The notes under the pieces are model-generated. The model was not told where the DNA came from. It ran no database searches and saw only the letters and a program-made list of their open reading frames with translations. Positions 21,430 to 31,775 of a stretch of 64,000 nt of DNA are shown here, one piece after another. A program made the translations under genes and the position numbers. Location: contig NC_090611.1 of NCBI RefSeq assembly GCF_004359215.1, forward strand, positions 5,348,173-5,412,172, written 5' to 3'. Source of the stretch: Bremia lactucae (lineage: Eukaryota; Oomycota; Peronosporomycetes; Peronosporales; Peronosporaceae). Each line of letters opens with the position of its first letter. The stretch's first letter is position 1.

Positions 21430-21957
21430 TTAACTGAGCTATAGAGGAAGCGCAGTGGATTTGGAGGAAGGAGAAAAATTCGGGTCCGCCTCATTCGCCA
21501 GACCCGAGTCAAGATCGTGACTTCGATTATAACCTCCATTAATTACGGGAAGACATTGATCACGAGCGATCCTGTCGTCGTGACTTAGTGACGACGGCCG
21601 ATTGTGTTTCCCGCGAACAGTTGAAATTTGTACGCAAGTTGCGGTTGATTAACTGGCGACCGAAAGGACACATCAGTCCCTTCAAAAAAACGAGCTGATG
21701 ACAGCTTGTCAAAAGATCTCTTCCTCGAAGAAAAGAGTAGATGGTCTCGTTCGTGAGAACCCGACTTGACCCGAGCCCATCTGGCTTTGGCTAAGGAGCA
21801 TCAGGCTTTGGCTCGGGGCCATCAGGCTTTGGCGGATACATTAGACCGTGCCAATTTAATTTGGAACCGGAAGAAGCCCCGTACTGATGGTACGGGCGGA
21901 AACGCCCAACATTAAACGTAGGATGCGAACGCATCGCCTTCGCGATGTAGTCTTTTT
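21430..21957 (+). pseudogene. Family B antisense ORF C-terminus, on an inverted segment
   Basis: Here the plus strand carries the C-terminal part of the antisense protein: EEAQWIWRKEKN, REDIDHERSCRRDLV, then LAKEHQALARGHQALADTL, DRANLIWNRKKPRTDGTGG. The minus strand of 21791-21957 reads the integrase C-terminus MRSHPTFNVGRFRPYHQY. Both strands are opposite to their expected direction in this plus-strand element, so the segment is inverted between integrase core (left) and the LTR-proximal part (right). The repeated HQALAxx units look like a coiled coil. Confidence 0.6.
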
Positions 21958-21975
21958 CCATGGAGTCATCACAAG

Positions 21976-22398
21976 ATGACTTCATCAGACCCTTTTCATT
22001 GTCACGTTAGAACCTGTAGGCTAACGAACGTGGTCCAGGATGATCTGGAGGCCTTAACAGTTTCCACCGAGTCGAACGATGACGTCGACTCGTGCCAGTC
22101 ACCGACAATGAGAGTAGCAGGTGAATTGTACCAGTCACCTCCAATTGAAGTAGGATGTACCGCACTCCCCACAGTAGACGTATTAGCCTTACTGGAACAT
22201 TTGCATCACCAGCAGCTGCACTGAGCCGCGCAGCTTCCTGTTTTGCGGCCTCGCAGGCTACGCGCACGGGCTTCGAAACCAAGCACAATACAAAGTTGGA
22301 ATTAAAGTAAAAACCAACAGGTGCTAATTTACATAGTTATAATTGTACTCTTTGTCACTCTACATCAGTCAATATGGTGACTGTTTTTAATGAGGTGA
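21976..22398 (-). pseudogene. Family B antisense ORF, N-terminal end
   Basis: A minus-strand frame from about 22288 reads PVRVACEAAKQEAARLSAAA and GDANVPVRLI, matching the alanine-rich N-terminal parts near 11480 (minus) and HAAAGDALLSLA at 49985 and 60925 (plus). It lies just inside the polypurine tract TGAGGTGA at 22391-22398. The frame breaks further in. Confidence 0.5.
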
Positions 22399-22894
22399 TG
22401 TAACTGAGTGGCCCGTTACATAGATATTATTACCTACACGAGGAATAAGAAATAATATTTCCTAATAGAGGAAATGAATAAAGAAGTACAAAATTATTAT
22501 CTTAATTTTGACTTAATAGTTCCAATGTTATTATACTGATAACATTGACACAATAAGACATAAGTTCTATTGATTGGTTGATTTAAGTTTAAAATTAACC
22601 CCCCGAATCGTGATTAGACGTTGTGCAAGGAGGTGCATTGCATAGTTAGTTATTAACATATCAAAGCCAGTCGATAAAAAATTGTAATGATAGAACTTAA
22701 ATATTAATACAGTTTACTTTTTTCCCTATTCTAAAGCCTAAGAATTTTCCTTTAGAAGCTAAAGACTTCAAAGCAACTTTAAATCTTCCCCTGCACGTCG
22801 TGTATGTAAAGTAATCGAGGCCCCCATTTTCACTGTAATCAGTGTGTGTTGACTATACTGCTGTCAGTACTAGCAAAAGCGCCCCGTTGCTCCA
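22399..22894 (+). repeat. Family B 3' LTR
   Basis: Begins TGTAACTGAGTGGCCCGTTACA and ends near GCCCCGTTGCTCCA. It matches the split LTR 11635-11955 plus 19288-19423 along its length. Plus orientation, preceded by a polypurine tract, so it closes the element to the left. Confidence 0.75.
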
Positions 22895-24261
22895 CACACA
22901 TCTCGTCTCGCGAAATTTTCTCGCTATTAGTCAATTTAAAAAAGATTTGCTGATCATAACTGTCCATAGGCTTGCTGTATATTCAGCAAAAGAATCATAG
23001 AAAGCGTCTCTTTAAATAAATATTTCATGTCACAACTAATTCATTGTCTGATTGGACATCAAAACAGTGAAGTCGACAAAAGCGAAAAAACACCCCAATA
23101 AGGTATCAAATGGTGTTGCTAACTATGAATCCGTAAGGCTTATAAAAGACGAGCGGACGATGTTGCAAACTTCAGAATTAACAACGTCAAAATATTTTTT
23201 TCTAGATCGAGAAAGAAGGGCCACTGAAGACATCTTTATTTAACTTTGATTGTTGACCGATTACATTGCTGCTTCAGGTTATGTAAAATAAGTGTCCTTA
23301 ACGGAGAAGTTGGCCTCTCGACGTGGCCTGGAAACCAATCATTATTAAGTGTATGGTCATAATTGTCGTGCCACATGCAAAAATCAGCATCGCTTTTCAA
23401 TTTGCTGTTGACGACAAGTGCGATTAGAAATCAGCTCAAGAAGCTTATCGATAATTTCGAATGAGTGGAAGAGGCGGCTCGGTGAGAGCCGTCCGTCTCC
23501 CGCAACCTCCTGATCCGCTGGGCGGATTTAAACCAATCTCTGCTATGACCATGTAAGTTCCAAGTAATCTGGAGCTGGAAGAAGCCAGAGACAGAAGTGG
23601 AAATGAGGTGGAATTTAGAACAGAAGGACAGGACTCGTTCCTGTCGCAAGCATTGGGTTCCCCAACACAACGCAAGCGATTAAACGGCGAGAGATTGCAG
23701 ATCAGTGTTGCGGGTAGACCTTGGTCAGCTAACGCGGTAACCTGCAGCAGACTGCAACCAGATGAGAGGCAGGAGATATCAGGTATCAGTAAGGTCGAAT
23801 TGTTACACTGGTATGCGGTAGCAACGAAGGATTATCCGCTGCACGCGGATGATTCGTTACGAATGATGCCGATAGAGGAGCGCGAGATACTAGATGCTTA
23901 TGTAAAGCGCAGACAAGAGCTCCCTTGCCCTTCGAATTTTCTAATATTTACGACACCAGGAAGATAACAGGCAGCTATGATGACTTATCATCAAAATTGT
24001 GTTAAAAGAACACTGACAGTGGATGTACCGGCACTGGCTAGGCTCGGCAAAACGCTAGCATGAATATCGCTGCTTTATGAGTGTGTCCACAGAGGGGAGA
24101 AAGAGGTTAATGAAGTGTTCTGTGTCGGTTGTACAGCGAATAGTATGTGATGGGCAATATACGCTGTCCGTAGTCTTCATGTCCAAGAGGGAGGCAGCCT
24201 TTTGGACCGATCAGGAGCTCAAATTACGGGGTGCACTGAATGCGGGCACGTCTTAATGCGG
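22895..24261. other. Unassigned DNA between elements
   Basis: No recognised coding domain. It is less AT-rich from about 23440 onward and contains one plus-strand ORF (23608-23967) and a smaller one (23052-23243). Near 24180 a short frame reads MSKREAAFWTDQELKLRGAL, also unrecognised. It may be a degraded internal region of a further transposon. Confidence 0.4.
23608..23967 (+). CDS. Orphan ORF, 119 codons, unknown
   Basis: An uninterrupted frame starting MEFRTEGQDSFLSQALG and ending FLIFTTPGR. It has an internal ISKVELLHWYAVATKDYPLH segment and an acidic IEEREILDAYVKRRQ helix. No signal peptide, membrane segment or known motif is apparent. It may be the remainder of a Gag or of a host-derived gene. 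Confidence 0.3.
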   Translation: MEFRTEGQDSFLSQALGSPTQRKRLNGERLQISVAGRPWSANAVTCSRLQPDERQEISGISKVELLHWYAVATKDYPLHADDSLRMMPIEEREILDAYVKRRQELPCPSNFLIFTTPGR

Positions 24262-24764
24262 CCACGCTCTACTTAAGCACCACCCTAGCACAGCGAGGAA
24301 GCGGTTTGACCGTCTACTCTTGCGTGCAGTGAGGAAGTTGTGGTGGGCGCCTTATTGACCTCACCCAACGCACTAAGTACTCTGGTATACCTGTCGTCAC
24401 GGGAGAGATGATCCGACTCCTCGTGCACTTACCAAGTAGGAAGCAGTTTTCAGACTGATTTAACTTTAATCCTTTTCAATAAAAATACCTATTTTTACAA
24501 TCATTAAATGTCATCTCTGTCGATAACACTAATATGTATTGCGAGTGTATCTTTCTAGATACCTCGCGTAACGGATGACGCTAGGCGTCAACCCTCCTAA
24601 TGTGAATGCACCGATGTGCATCGCATATACAAGGGGGGTGACAATGTGAAGCACACCCAACTGGTGGGTCTAATTACTTTATTTAAGTAATTGGCCATCC
24701 CGTTAAGTACACAAAGTGTAATAACGGGGACTGTAAGACTTTAGGGCAAATTTAGCCCGTTACA
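24262..24764 (-). repeat. Family A LTR with polypurine tract, minus
   Basis: The reverse complement starts TGTAACGGGCTAAATTTGCC at 24764 and matches the family A LTRs to about 24262 (GTGGCCGCA). On its inner side (24765-24780) is the minus-strand polypurine tract CTTAAAGGGGGGCTGG. The internal region is replaced after about 50 bases by copia sequence, so this is a truncated element. Confidence 0.75.
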
Positions 24765-24829
24765 CCAGCCCCCCTTTAAGAACGAATTTACATTTTGAAA
24801 TTCGTCAAAGAGAAAGGAGGAACTGCGAG

Positions 24830-26567
24830 CTTCTTTACGCGCCGCCTAGTTATGCCCTATGCCGCCATGCCGAGTCCCGTGATGAACTTGGTGCACTTTG
24901 TTTTTGAAAGAGCCTTGGCCAGCTCATCCCGCGATCATAATTTGTCGTTGGCTTGTACTCCAGTGTGCTTACCTCAGTTGCCACATTCTCACGCAAGAGG
25001 TGAAGCCTGTTGTCGATGTGTTTAGGCGCGTATGGGTAAAGAGGGTTACTGGCCAGCGCAATATATCCTTGTTTGTCTTGGAAAATTGTCGTCGCCGTAT
25101 CAATCTTGCATTCCAAATTATTTGTCAACTTTCGAAGATAGACTGCCTCTTGAGCTGCGCTGTGCAAAATCAGGAACTTTGCCTTCGTACTTGATGCCAC
25201 ACTGGTCGGCTGGCGCTTGGAATTACGACGCGACAACGTAATCCTCACGAAGCGCGAGGGCAAAGGCTTCTTCGAGGGTCATCGATTCATTTACAAAATC
25301 ATTATAAAAATGCGACTATATACGATCTTTTAACAAAATTAAATTTTAAAAATTCCATCGTGCCGCCGTTCGGGTAGACCACGTATTCTGTCGTTGATTG
25401 CCGCATTTCCAAGTCGCCTGCCCAGTTTGCACCCGCTAATAGAAAGAGCTCTCCCTTGTCATCGCCGCTAAACACGTCTTAAAGTCCTTGGCCGCCACCC
25501 AGTGTGGCTTTCTGTTGTGCTCACAGAACTTGGCATATTCGCTAACCACATGCGCGATGTCTGGTCGCGTACAAGCCGTTATGAACATCAATGCCCCATC
25601 CAGCTCGCGATACGGAATCTTTGGTAGAAACGCTACGTCTTCAAACACCTTTACTTGTTTCGAGTTGCTGTCCGCTGGTGTGCGCGTTCTTGCAATTCTC
25701 GATACCGGACTTTCCCGAGAGTCGCTTGCATATGCCTTTTTGGGTCATCTTGATCAAGTGTTCGTCACGCTTGCGGTGCAGCTCGATCCCCAAGCTCCTC
25801 TATGCTGATTTTTTGCTCTAGGCAACACTTAGTTTCTGGGATGCGCCCGTTAGACTTGCCGAGCAGCATTAGTCCTTACAGATGATAATGCACTCGCCGC
25901 TTGACACTCAGATAAACACCCACAAATTTGCTGCAGTGCTTTTGAATCGTTGGTCCTCCAGATACTGATTTAGCTTGGTGTTCCACTGCCGTGTTTCTTG
26001 CTTGATCATGCGCAGCACTTTTTGCAGCGAGCTCTTTTTCGTCTTATTATTTGAGGCCGCCGGGTTGGTCATGCAGATTTCCTCATCAGCATTATTATAC
26101 AGGAATGTGGTATCAACGGCGACGCTTTCAGCCTCCAAGTCTTCAGTTGCAGCAATTGTCAGCACCGCATGAATCGACTTTTTGCGAGCCACCGGTGCAA
26201 AAGTCTCGCCATAGTCGATTCTAGGTCGGTGCATGAATATTATGCGACTTTTCGCTCCTTGAACTTTGCAATGTTGCCTATTGAATCGTGCTTGACCCGA
26301 AACACCCGCATCTAACCTTCTTGTCCGGTGGCATGCTAACTAGCGTCCACGTGGTGTGTTCGTTGAGTGACGGCATCTCCCTCGATATCACATCTTGTCC
26401 CTGTTTTCTCTCATCATCCCTTCTACATGAGTTGGCGCTTGTTCTTCATCACTTGCAAAAAAATATCAGAATTAGTCGTCTTTTCCCTCAAAATTGTCCA
26501 AATTGAGTGTCCGCGGCGTAGATTTGGAAACTCTTGTTCGTAGCGCACCACAACGCGCTTCTTCAAA
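24830..26567 (-). pseudogene. Copia-2 reverse transcriptase and RNase H (3' half)
   Basis: Read on the minus strand from 26567 downward: pre-RT linker, RT with DYGETFAPVARKKSIHAVL and DTTFLYNNADEEI (about 26230-26080), the FPLKIPYREL/ACTRPDIAHVV segment (about 25610-25520), and RNase H with NSKRQPTSVASSTKAKFL and EYKPTTN, ending near a GLGMAA stop at about 24858. It is the continuation of the gag-integrase half at 31776-33964, separated by copia-1. Stops are frequent. Confidence 0.85.
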
Positions 26568-26572
26568 CAGTC

Positions 26573-27012
26573 TGTTGAAGATTGATGAGTTCATCGAAAG
26601 TGTTGCGCTTTATGCATATGCCTGTATAAGAAGATTATGGCAAGGGATCGTTTGACAAGAATAATACGGAGAATTTGTTTGTGGAAAATATCGCGATTGT
26701 GGCTCAGTTCGGGCATGGCATGGCGGTGCATCCCACAGGTCACCGGTTTGATACCCGGCAACGACAAAAAAGTAAAACCTTTGGGAACTGGTGTTTGGGG
26801 TTCACCAGCATTGTACCACCAGACAGTGACGTCCCACATTTTATGGTAGTCCACATATGTGCGAAAGGGGGCGCAGCAAACGATAGGAAAGAATTAATGG
26901 TAGGATAAAGTTAACGGTAGGATTGAGATAAACACAAAATATAACTTACTTTCCGGTTTGCAATCTCGACCGTAAACCCATCTTCAAGCTCATAGCGTAA
27001 CGTACTTCAACA
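26573..27012 (+). repeat. Copia-1 5' LTR
   Basis: 440 bases, TGTTGAAG...CTTCAACA, an 8-base perfect terminal inverted repeat. Followed at 27013 by GGTTATGA, the likely primer-binding site (copia-2 has GGTTATAAGCCC at the same place). The LTR contains a tRNA-like stretch at about 26696-26765, with GGTCACCGGTTTGATACCCGGC as a B-box-like element, that is also in the 3' LTR. Confidence 0.9.
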
Positions 27013-27016
27013 GGTT

Positions 27017-28242
27017 ATGACAAGCAACGACCCCGGCTTCAAGATTGAGCCTTTTGACGGCTCAAACTACGTGCTATGGAGCTACAAGATGAAGATGTAC
27101 CTCATGTCCAAGGGGATGTGGGGAGCTGTCTCCGGTGTAGACGCTCCGAATGCAGTAAAGGAGCAGCAAGCGCACGCCGCGATCGCGCTGAATCTGAGTG
27201 ACGCGCAGTTGATGCACATTATCGACGCGACGACGACGAGAAAGGCGTGGGGGAGGCTGGCGAAGTTTTATCGCACACAAGACATGGCGAATCGACTTTG
27301 GCCTAAAGAGAAGTTTGCGTCGTTTAAGTATACAGCTTCAAGCATCAGTGGTCACGTGACAGAGCTTGAAGACCTAGTCATGAAGATGAATAGCGCCAAC
27401 TGCGGGCCAAGTGAAGAGGACGTATGTGCGGTGATGCTGAGGAGTCTGCCTGCAAGCTACGAGAGCTTAGTGCAGGCGTTTCGCATGTTGGTGTCAAGTT
27501 TAATTTCAGCGACCTCGTGAGCAAGTTGATTGCTGAGAAAGTGCGGCACAAGGACACGGCACGGGTGGAAAAAGCAACGGCCCTTTACACAAGAAAGAGA
27601 AACGGCAAGCAGCACCCAAAGAAGCATCAAGAACGGCGTGCTAAGAGACCTTCAGGAGCGTGTTTTAACTGTGGCAAGGTCGGTCACTATGCTAGGGATT
27701 GCCGTTCAAGTCGTGGACCAAGAGAAACACGAGAAGGAGGACACGACCACGTAAGCGTCGCATTTAATGCTAGCGAAGGGTCCGTCAGCGACTGCTGTAT
27801 TATGGACAGTGGCGCATCTGCACACATGTGCAAGGACCGGGAAGCTTTTGTGGAGTATGAGGAAGTGTGCCAGGCGCGTAGTATATCAAGCGCGAAGAGT
27901 AATGTAAAGCTCAAGGTCATCGGTCACGGAACGGTGAAGCTGCGCGTTTGGACCGGACATGCTTGGATCGACGCTCGCCTCGAAAACAATCTCCATGTCG
28001 AAGATCTGTCAAAGAATTTATTCTCGCCTACGGCTGCATCAGCGCGAGAAATGACAGTAGAGATCACGCGCAACAAGTGCGTCATGAAGCGGGGCGGGAC
28101 ACCAGTTGCCACTGGAAGGAAGCAGGGCTTCCTGATGTACCTCAACGTTAAGGCTGGTGCGGAGTGTCACATAGCCGCGTACAAGAGAGAGCTATGGCAC
28201 AGAAGACTGGTCACGCATCGTACGCGACGATCAATGATATGA
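27017..28242 (+). pseudogene. Copia-1 gag and protease
   Basis: The start codon at 27017 lies in the sequence just after the LTR. Gag residues include FDGSNYVLWSYKMKMYL and KMNSANCGPSEEDVCAVMLR. A frameshift near 27500 moves translation to the second frame. There lie the zinc knuckle CFNCGKVGHYARDC (about 27663), the protease site CIMDSGASAHMC with catalytic Asp (about 27800), and the GAG-pre-integrase start (ELWHRRL) near 28190. Only the frameshift and a possible one near 28230 break it. Confidence 0.88.
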
Positions 28243-29006
28243 CCAGGGACGGAAGGATCAAAGGCGCGGAAACGAAGACCGACGTCGTGTGTGACGTATG
28301 CGCAACGTCCAAGCAAGTGCGCAAGTCATTTAAGGCAAGCGAGGAAGACAAGGGACTCAGGGAGAGTGCGCGTTTTGACAACATCGTGTGCTCCGACGTA
28401 CTTGGACCAATCACTCCAGCTTCAAGATCCGGCTTCAAGTACATTGTGAGTTTCATCATGATGAAGAGCCGGAACGTGACGGTTTTTCCGTTGCGAAAGA
28501 AAAGTGAAGTCATGAGCGCGTTCGCAAGGTTTTATCGGGAGATCAAGATAGCATCTAGGACTAAGATCAAGACAATTCGAAGTGACAACGGTAGCGAGTA
28601 CCGGAACACGGCAATGAACAACTTCTGCAAGGAGAAGTTCATCAAGCAAGAGTACACAGTTCCATACAATCCTGAACAGAACGGCATGTCAGAGCGCATG
28701 AATCGAACTCTGGTAGAGATGACGCGCTGCATGCTTAAGGACAGCGGTCTCGACAAGTCTTACTGGTGCGAAGCGTTAATGACAGCAGCAGACATTCGGA
28801 ACGTGGTTCTAAACTCGTCGAACAAGAAGTCAAGTCCGTACGAGATGTTTTTTAAGCGAAAGCCGCGCATCGGTCATATGCGCGTATTTGGTTCGCAATG
28901 CTACGCGCACGTAACAAAGGAGAATCGAAAGAAGCTGGACGATTCGGGCGAGAAGTGTTATTTTCTTTGTTACGCAAAGGATCACAAGGCGTACCGATTT
29001 ACTTAA
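28164..29006 (+). pseudogene. Copia-1 integrase
   Basis: An 280-codon frame covering the end of the GAG-pre-integrase domain with CDVCATSKQ, then the integrase core. Catalytic residues are visible: the first Asp in CSDVLGPI, the second in TIRSDNGSEY, and the Glu in PEQNGMSERMNRT. SYWCEAL, SPYEMFFKRKP and MRVFGSQCYAHV follow. It ends at a stop at 29004-29006. The upstream frame joins through a shift around 28230. Confidence 0.88.
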
Positions 29007-29399
29007 CGCGGATAATGGCTCGATCATGGTTTCAAGAAGCGTGACATTTGCTGAACATCCCATTTCGAAGGCAATGAAAAGGGATGACGATCGAATTATC
29101 AACATCATTGATGATGATGAAAATTTGGAGACGTCGACACTTAACGACAATGGTGTGGAGGTTCCAGCAAATGATGAAAGGCTTCGGACACCGCCACTTC
29201 GAGCTTGCCGTGATCCGATTCGTGGTAGCCAAAACGAGTCCAGTGTTCAAGGTCAGGTTCCACTCGAGCATCAAGCACGCCCAGAAGAGACGGCGAAGAA
29301 GAGTGGATGATGCGACCAATTCGAAAGAAGCGCGGTGTGGTACGCTACGAACAAGAGTTTCCCAACTTACGTCGCGGTCACTTTAACTTGGACGATTTT

Positions 29400-31022
29400 G
29401 AAGGAGAAGACTAGTTCTATTGCTTTGTTGCAGATTGTGATGGAGAACATGCTTCAAGCTACGAAGAAGTATTAAGGAGTAAGAACAAGAAGCAGTGGCT
29501 GGAAGCGATGAAGAGTGAGATGCAGTCACTCAACGAACATAGCACATGGGCGTTAGTGGACATGCCATCGAACAAGAAGGCTGTTGGCTGCAAGTGGGTA
29601 TTTCGGATCAAGCGCGATCCAAGTGGAAATAATGTCAAGTTCAAGGCACGATTAGTTGCAAAAAGATTCACGCAACGACTTGGGATCGACTTTGTCGAGA
29701 CTTTTGCGCCAGTGGCACGCAAAGAGTCAATCAATACGGTGTTGGCAATTGCAGCAGTTGAAGACTTGGAGGCAGAAAACGTCGACGTTGATACCGCATT
29801 CTTGTATGTAGAAGTTGATGAGGAAATCTACATGGACCAACCCGACGGTTTCGAAGATCAACAAAATCCGATGAAGAAGTGTTTGCTGCAGAAGCGCTGT
29901 ATGGAACCAAGCAAGCGGCGCGGCAGTGGAACAGCAACCTAAATCAGCATTTGAAAACCAAGGATTCAAAAGCACTTCAGCAGATCCGTGTGTGTTTATT
30001 CGAGTGTCAAGCGGCGAATACAGCATCATTGCATCTACGTGGACGACATAATGCTGTTCGGCAAGACTAAGGAGCACATTACGGACATTAAGAATGCGCT
30101 TAAGCAAGAGTTCAGCATCAAAGAGCTTGGGGATCTCAAGTACTGCTTAGGAATCGAGATTCACCGCACGCGCGATGAACACTTGATCAAGATGAATCAG
30201 AAGGTATACATCAGGCGACTCTCGGAATAGTATGGAATTGAGAATTGCAAGGACGTGCACACACCAGCGGACAACCACTCGAAACTGGTAAAGATGCCTG
30301 AAGAGGAAGCATTTGTACCGAGATTTCCGTATCGCGAACTGGTGGGTGCATTTATGTACATAGCGACTTGTACACGACCAGACATCGCGCATGCGGCTGG
30401 CGAAGTTGCCAAATTCTGTGAGCGCTACGGGAAATCACACTGGGTGGCGGCCAAGCGAATTCTCAAATACTTGAAGACAACTGAAGAGATCAGCATTGTG
30501 TTTTAGCGGCGTTAACAAGGGAGAGCTTATTGGATTTACAGACGCAAACTGGGCAGGCGACTTTGACACGCAGCGTTCAACGACAGGATACGTGTTCTTC
30601 CTGAACGGCGGCACGATCTCATGGAATTCCAAGCGACAGCCAACCGTTGCGACATCAAGCACGGAAGCAGAGTATATGAGTCTATACAGCGCAACTCAAG
30701 AGGCAGCCTGGCTTCGAAATCTGATAAGGAGTTGGAGTACAAGACTGATACGGCGACGACGATCTTTCAAGACAATCAAGGATGTATTGGGCTTGCCGAG
30801 AATCCTGTCTACCATTCGCGCACGAAGCACATCGACATCAAGTTTCATTTCTTGCGTGAGAAGGTGGCGAGTGAGGTAATTGCAGTAGAGTACAAGCCAA
30901 CTGAAGAAATGGTCGCGGACGACGGATTGACCAAGGCGCTTCCGGATTGGGACGGATTGACCAAGGCGCTTCCAAGAGACAAGCACACCAAGTTTATCAT
31001 GGGACTCGGTATGGCGGCATAA
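29400..31022 (+). pseudogene. Copia-1 reverse transcriptase and RNase H
   Basis: 29508-29880 encodes WALVDMPSNKKAVGCKWVFR, DFVETFAPVARKESINTVL and DVDTAFLYVEVDEEIYMDQP. After a frameshift the catalytic YVDDIMLFGKT lies at about 30038-30070. 30255-30500 has YRELVGAFMYIATCTRPD, and 30520-31022 has [40 protein letters not shown] and GLGMAA. Frameshifts near 29880, 29990, 30230, 30500 and 30720 break it. A 30-bp in-frame tandem duplication lies at 30921-30980. Confidence 0.88.
30921..30980 (+). repeat. 30-bp tandem duplication in RNase H tail
   Basis: GACGGATTGACCAAGGCGCT followed by TCC occurs at 30921 and again at 30951. It duplicates the DGLTKALP segment in frame. It is absent from copia-2, so it arose in this copy or its lineage. 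Confidence 0.85.
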
Positions 31023-31055
31023 GGGCATCACTTCGAGTGCACATCAAGGAAGAGT

Positions 31056-31775
31056 GTTGAAGATTGATGAGTTCATCGAAAGTGTTGCGCTTCATGCATA
31101 TGCGTGTAATATAGCAAGGGATCGTATGAAAAGAATAATACGGAGAATTTGTGTGTGGAAAATATCGTGTGTTGTGGCTCAGTTGAAAGTTGATTGTATA
31201 TTTATCGTTAACACAACCTATACCTACTCGGCTTTGGCTAAGATATTCTACAACTCATCCTTTTTAATCTGATTTTTCTTGACAGCTTTTTAATTCTGAT
31301 TTTTATTCTAGCCCGAGGGCTTATCTGTGCTTAACGATACCCGGGGTCCCAAGGGTATCGGAAAGTCTGTTCCATTTCAATTTTTGTGGTTGGTGCGGGA
31401 ATCGAACCCGTGTCCTTTGGGTCACCAAGTCGATGCTTAACCACTACACCAGGGTGGGACCCCCATGTGTTGTGGCTCAGTCAGGTATGGCATGGCGGTG
31501 CATCCCAAAGGTCACCGGTTCGATACCCGGCAACGACAAAAAGTAAAACCTTCGGGAACTGGTGTTTAGGGTTCAGCACTGTACTGCCAGACAGTGACGT
31601 CCCACATTTTATGGTAGTCTACATATGTGCGAAAGGGGGCGCAGCGAACGATAGGAAAGAATTGATGGTAGGATAAAGTTAGCGGTAGGATTGAGATAAA
31701 CACAAAAAATAATTTACTTTCCGGTTTGCAAACTCGACCGTAAGCCCATCTTCAAGCTCATAGCGTTACGTAACA
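31056..31775 (+). repeat. Copia-1 3' LTR, interrupted by a SINE
   Basis: Preceded by the purine tract AAGGAAGAG. Starts TGTTGAAGATTGATGAG and matches the 5' LTR except for the 283-base insertion 31183-31465 plus duplicated target, and a few missing bases at the extreme end (CGTAACA instead of CGTACTTCAACA). Confidence 0.9.
31168..31480 (-). mobile_element. tRNA-derived SINE with 15-bp target duplication
   Basis: The 283-base insert (31183-31465) is flanked by TGTGTTGTGGCTCAG at 31168-31182 and 31466-31480. On the minus strand it starts GGGGGTCCCACC and has an A-box TGGTGTAGTGG (31451-31441) and a B-box GGTTCGATTCC (31408-31398) at tRNA spacing. A 3' body follows, including a GATACCC/GGGTATC repeat (31340-31370) and A-rich TTAAAAAG segments. 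The head resembles a tRNA, but the acceptor arm does not pair, so it is a SINE and not a tRNA gene. It would be transcribed by RNA polymerase III and moved by a LINE. Confidence 0.85.

Larger units (their letters stand above)
26573..31775 (+). mobile_element. Copia-1, complete Ty1/copia element with SINE in its 3' LTR
   Basis: A 5.2-kb element with both LTRs, target duplication and ordered gag, protease, integrase, RT and RNase H on the plus strand. LTR starts are TGTTGAAGATTGATGAG. The coding region has only a few frameshifts and stops, so it is young relative to its host element copia-2. It is not autonomous as it stands. Confidence 0.92.

Noticed and set aside
28422..29150. Minus-strand frames opposite copia-1 integrase
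   Set aside because: They mirror the conserved integrase codons and have no conserved counterpart in copia-2.
31385..31465. A genuine tRNA gene
   Set aside because: A- and B-boxes are good, but the acceptor stem does not pair, no convincing anticodon arm forms, and the sequence continues into a 200-base body with a target duplication around the whole. It is a SINE head.
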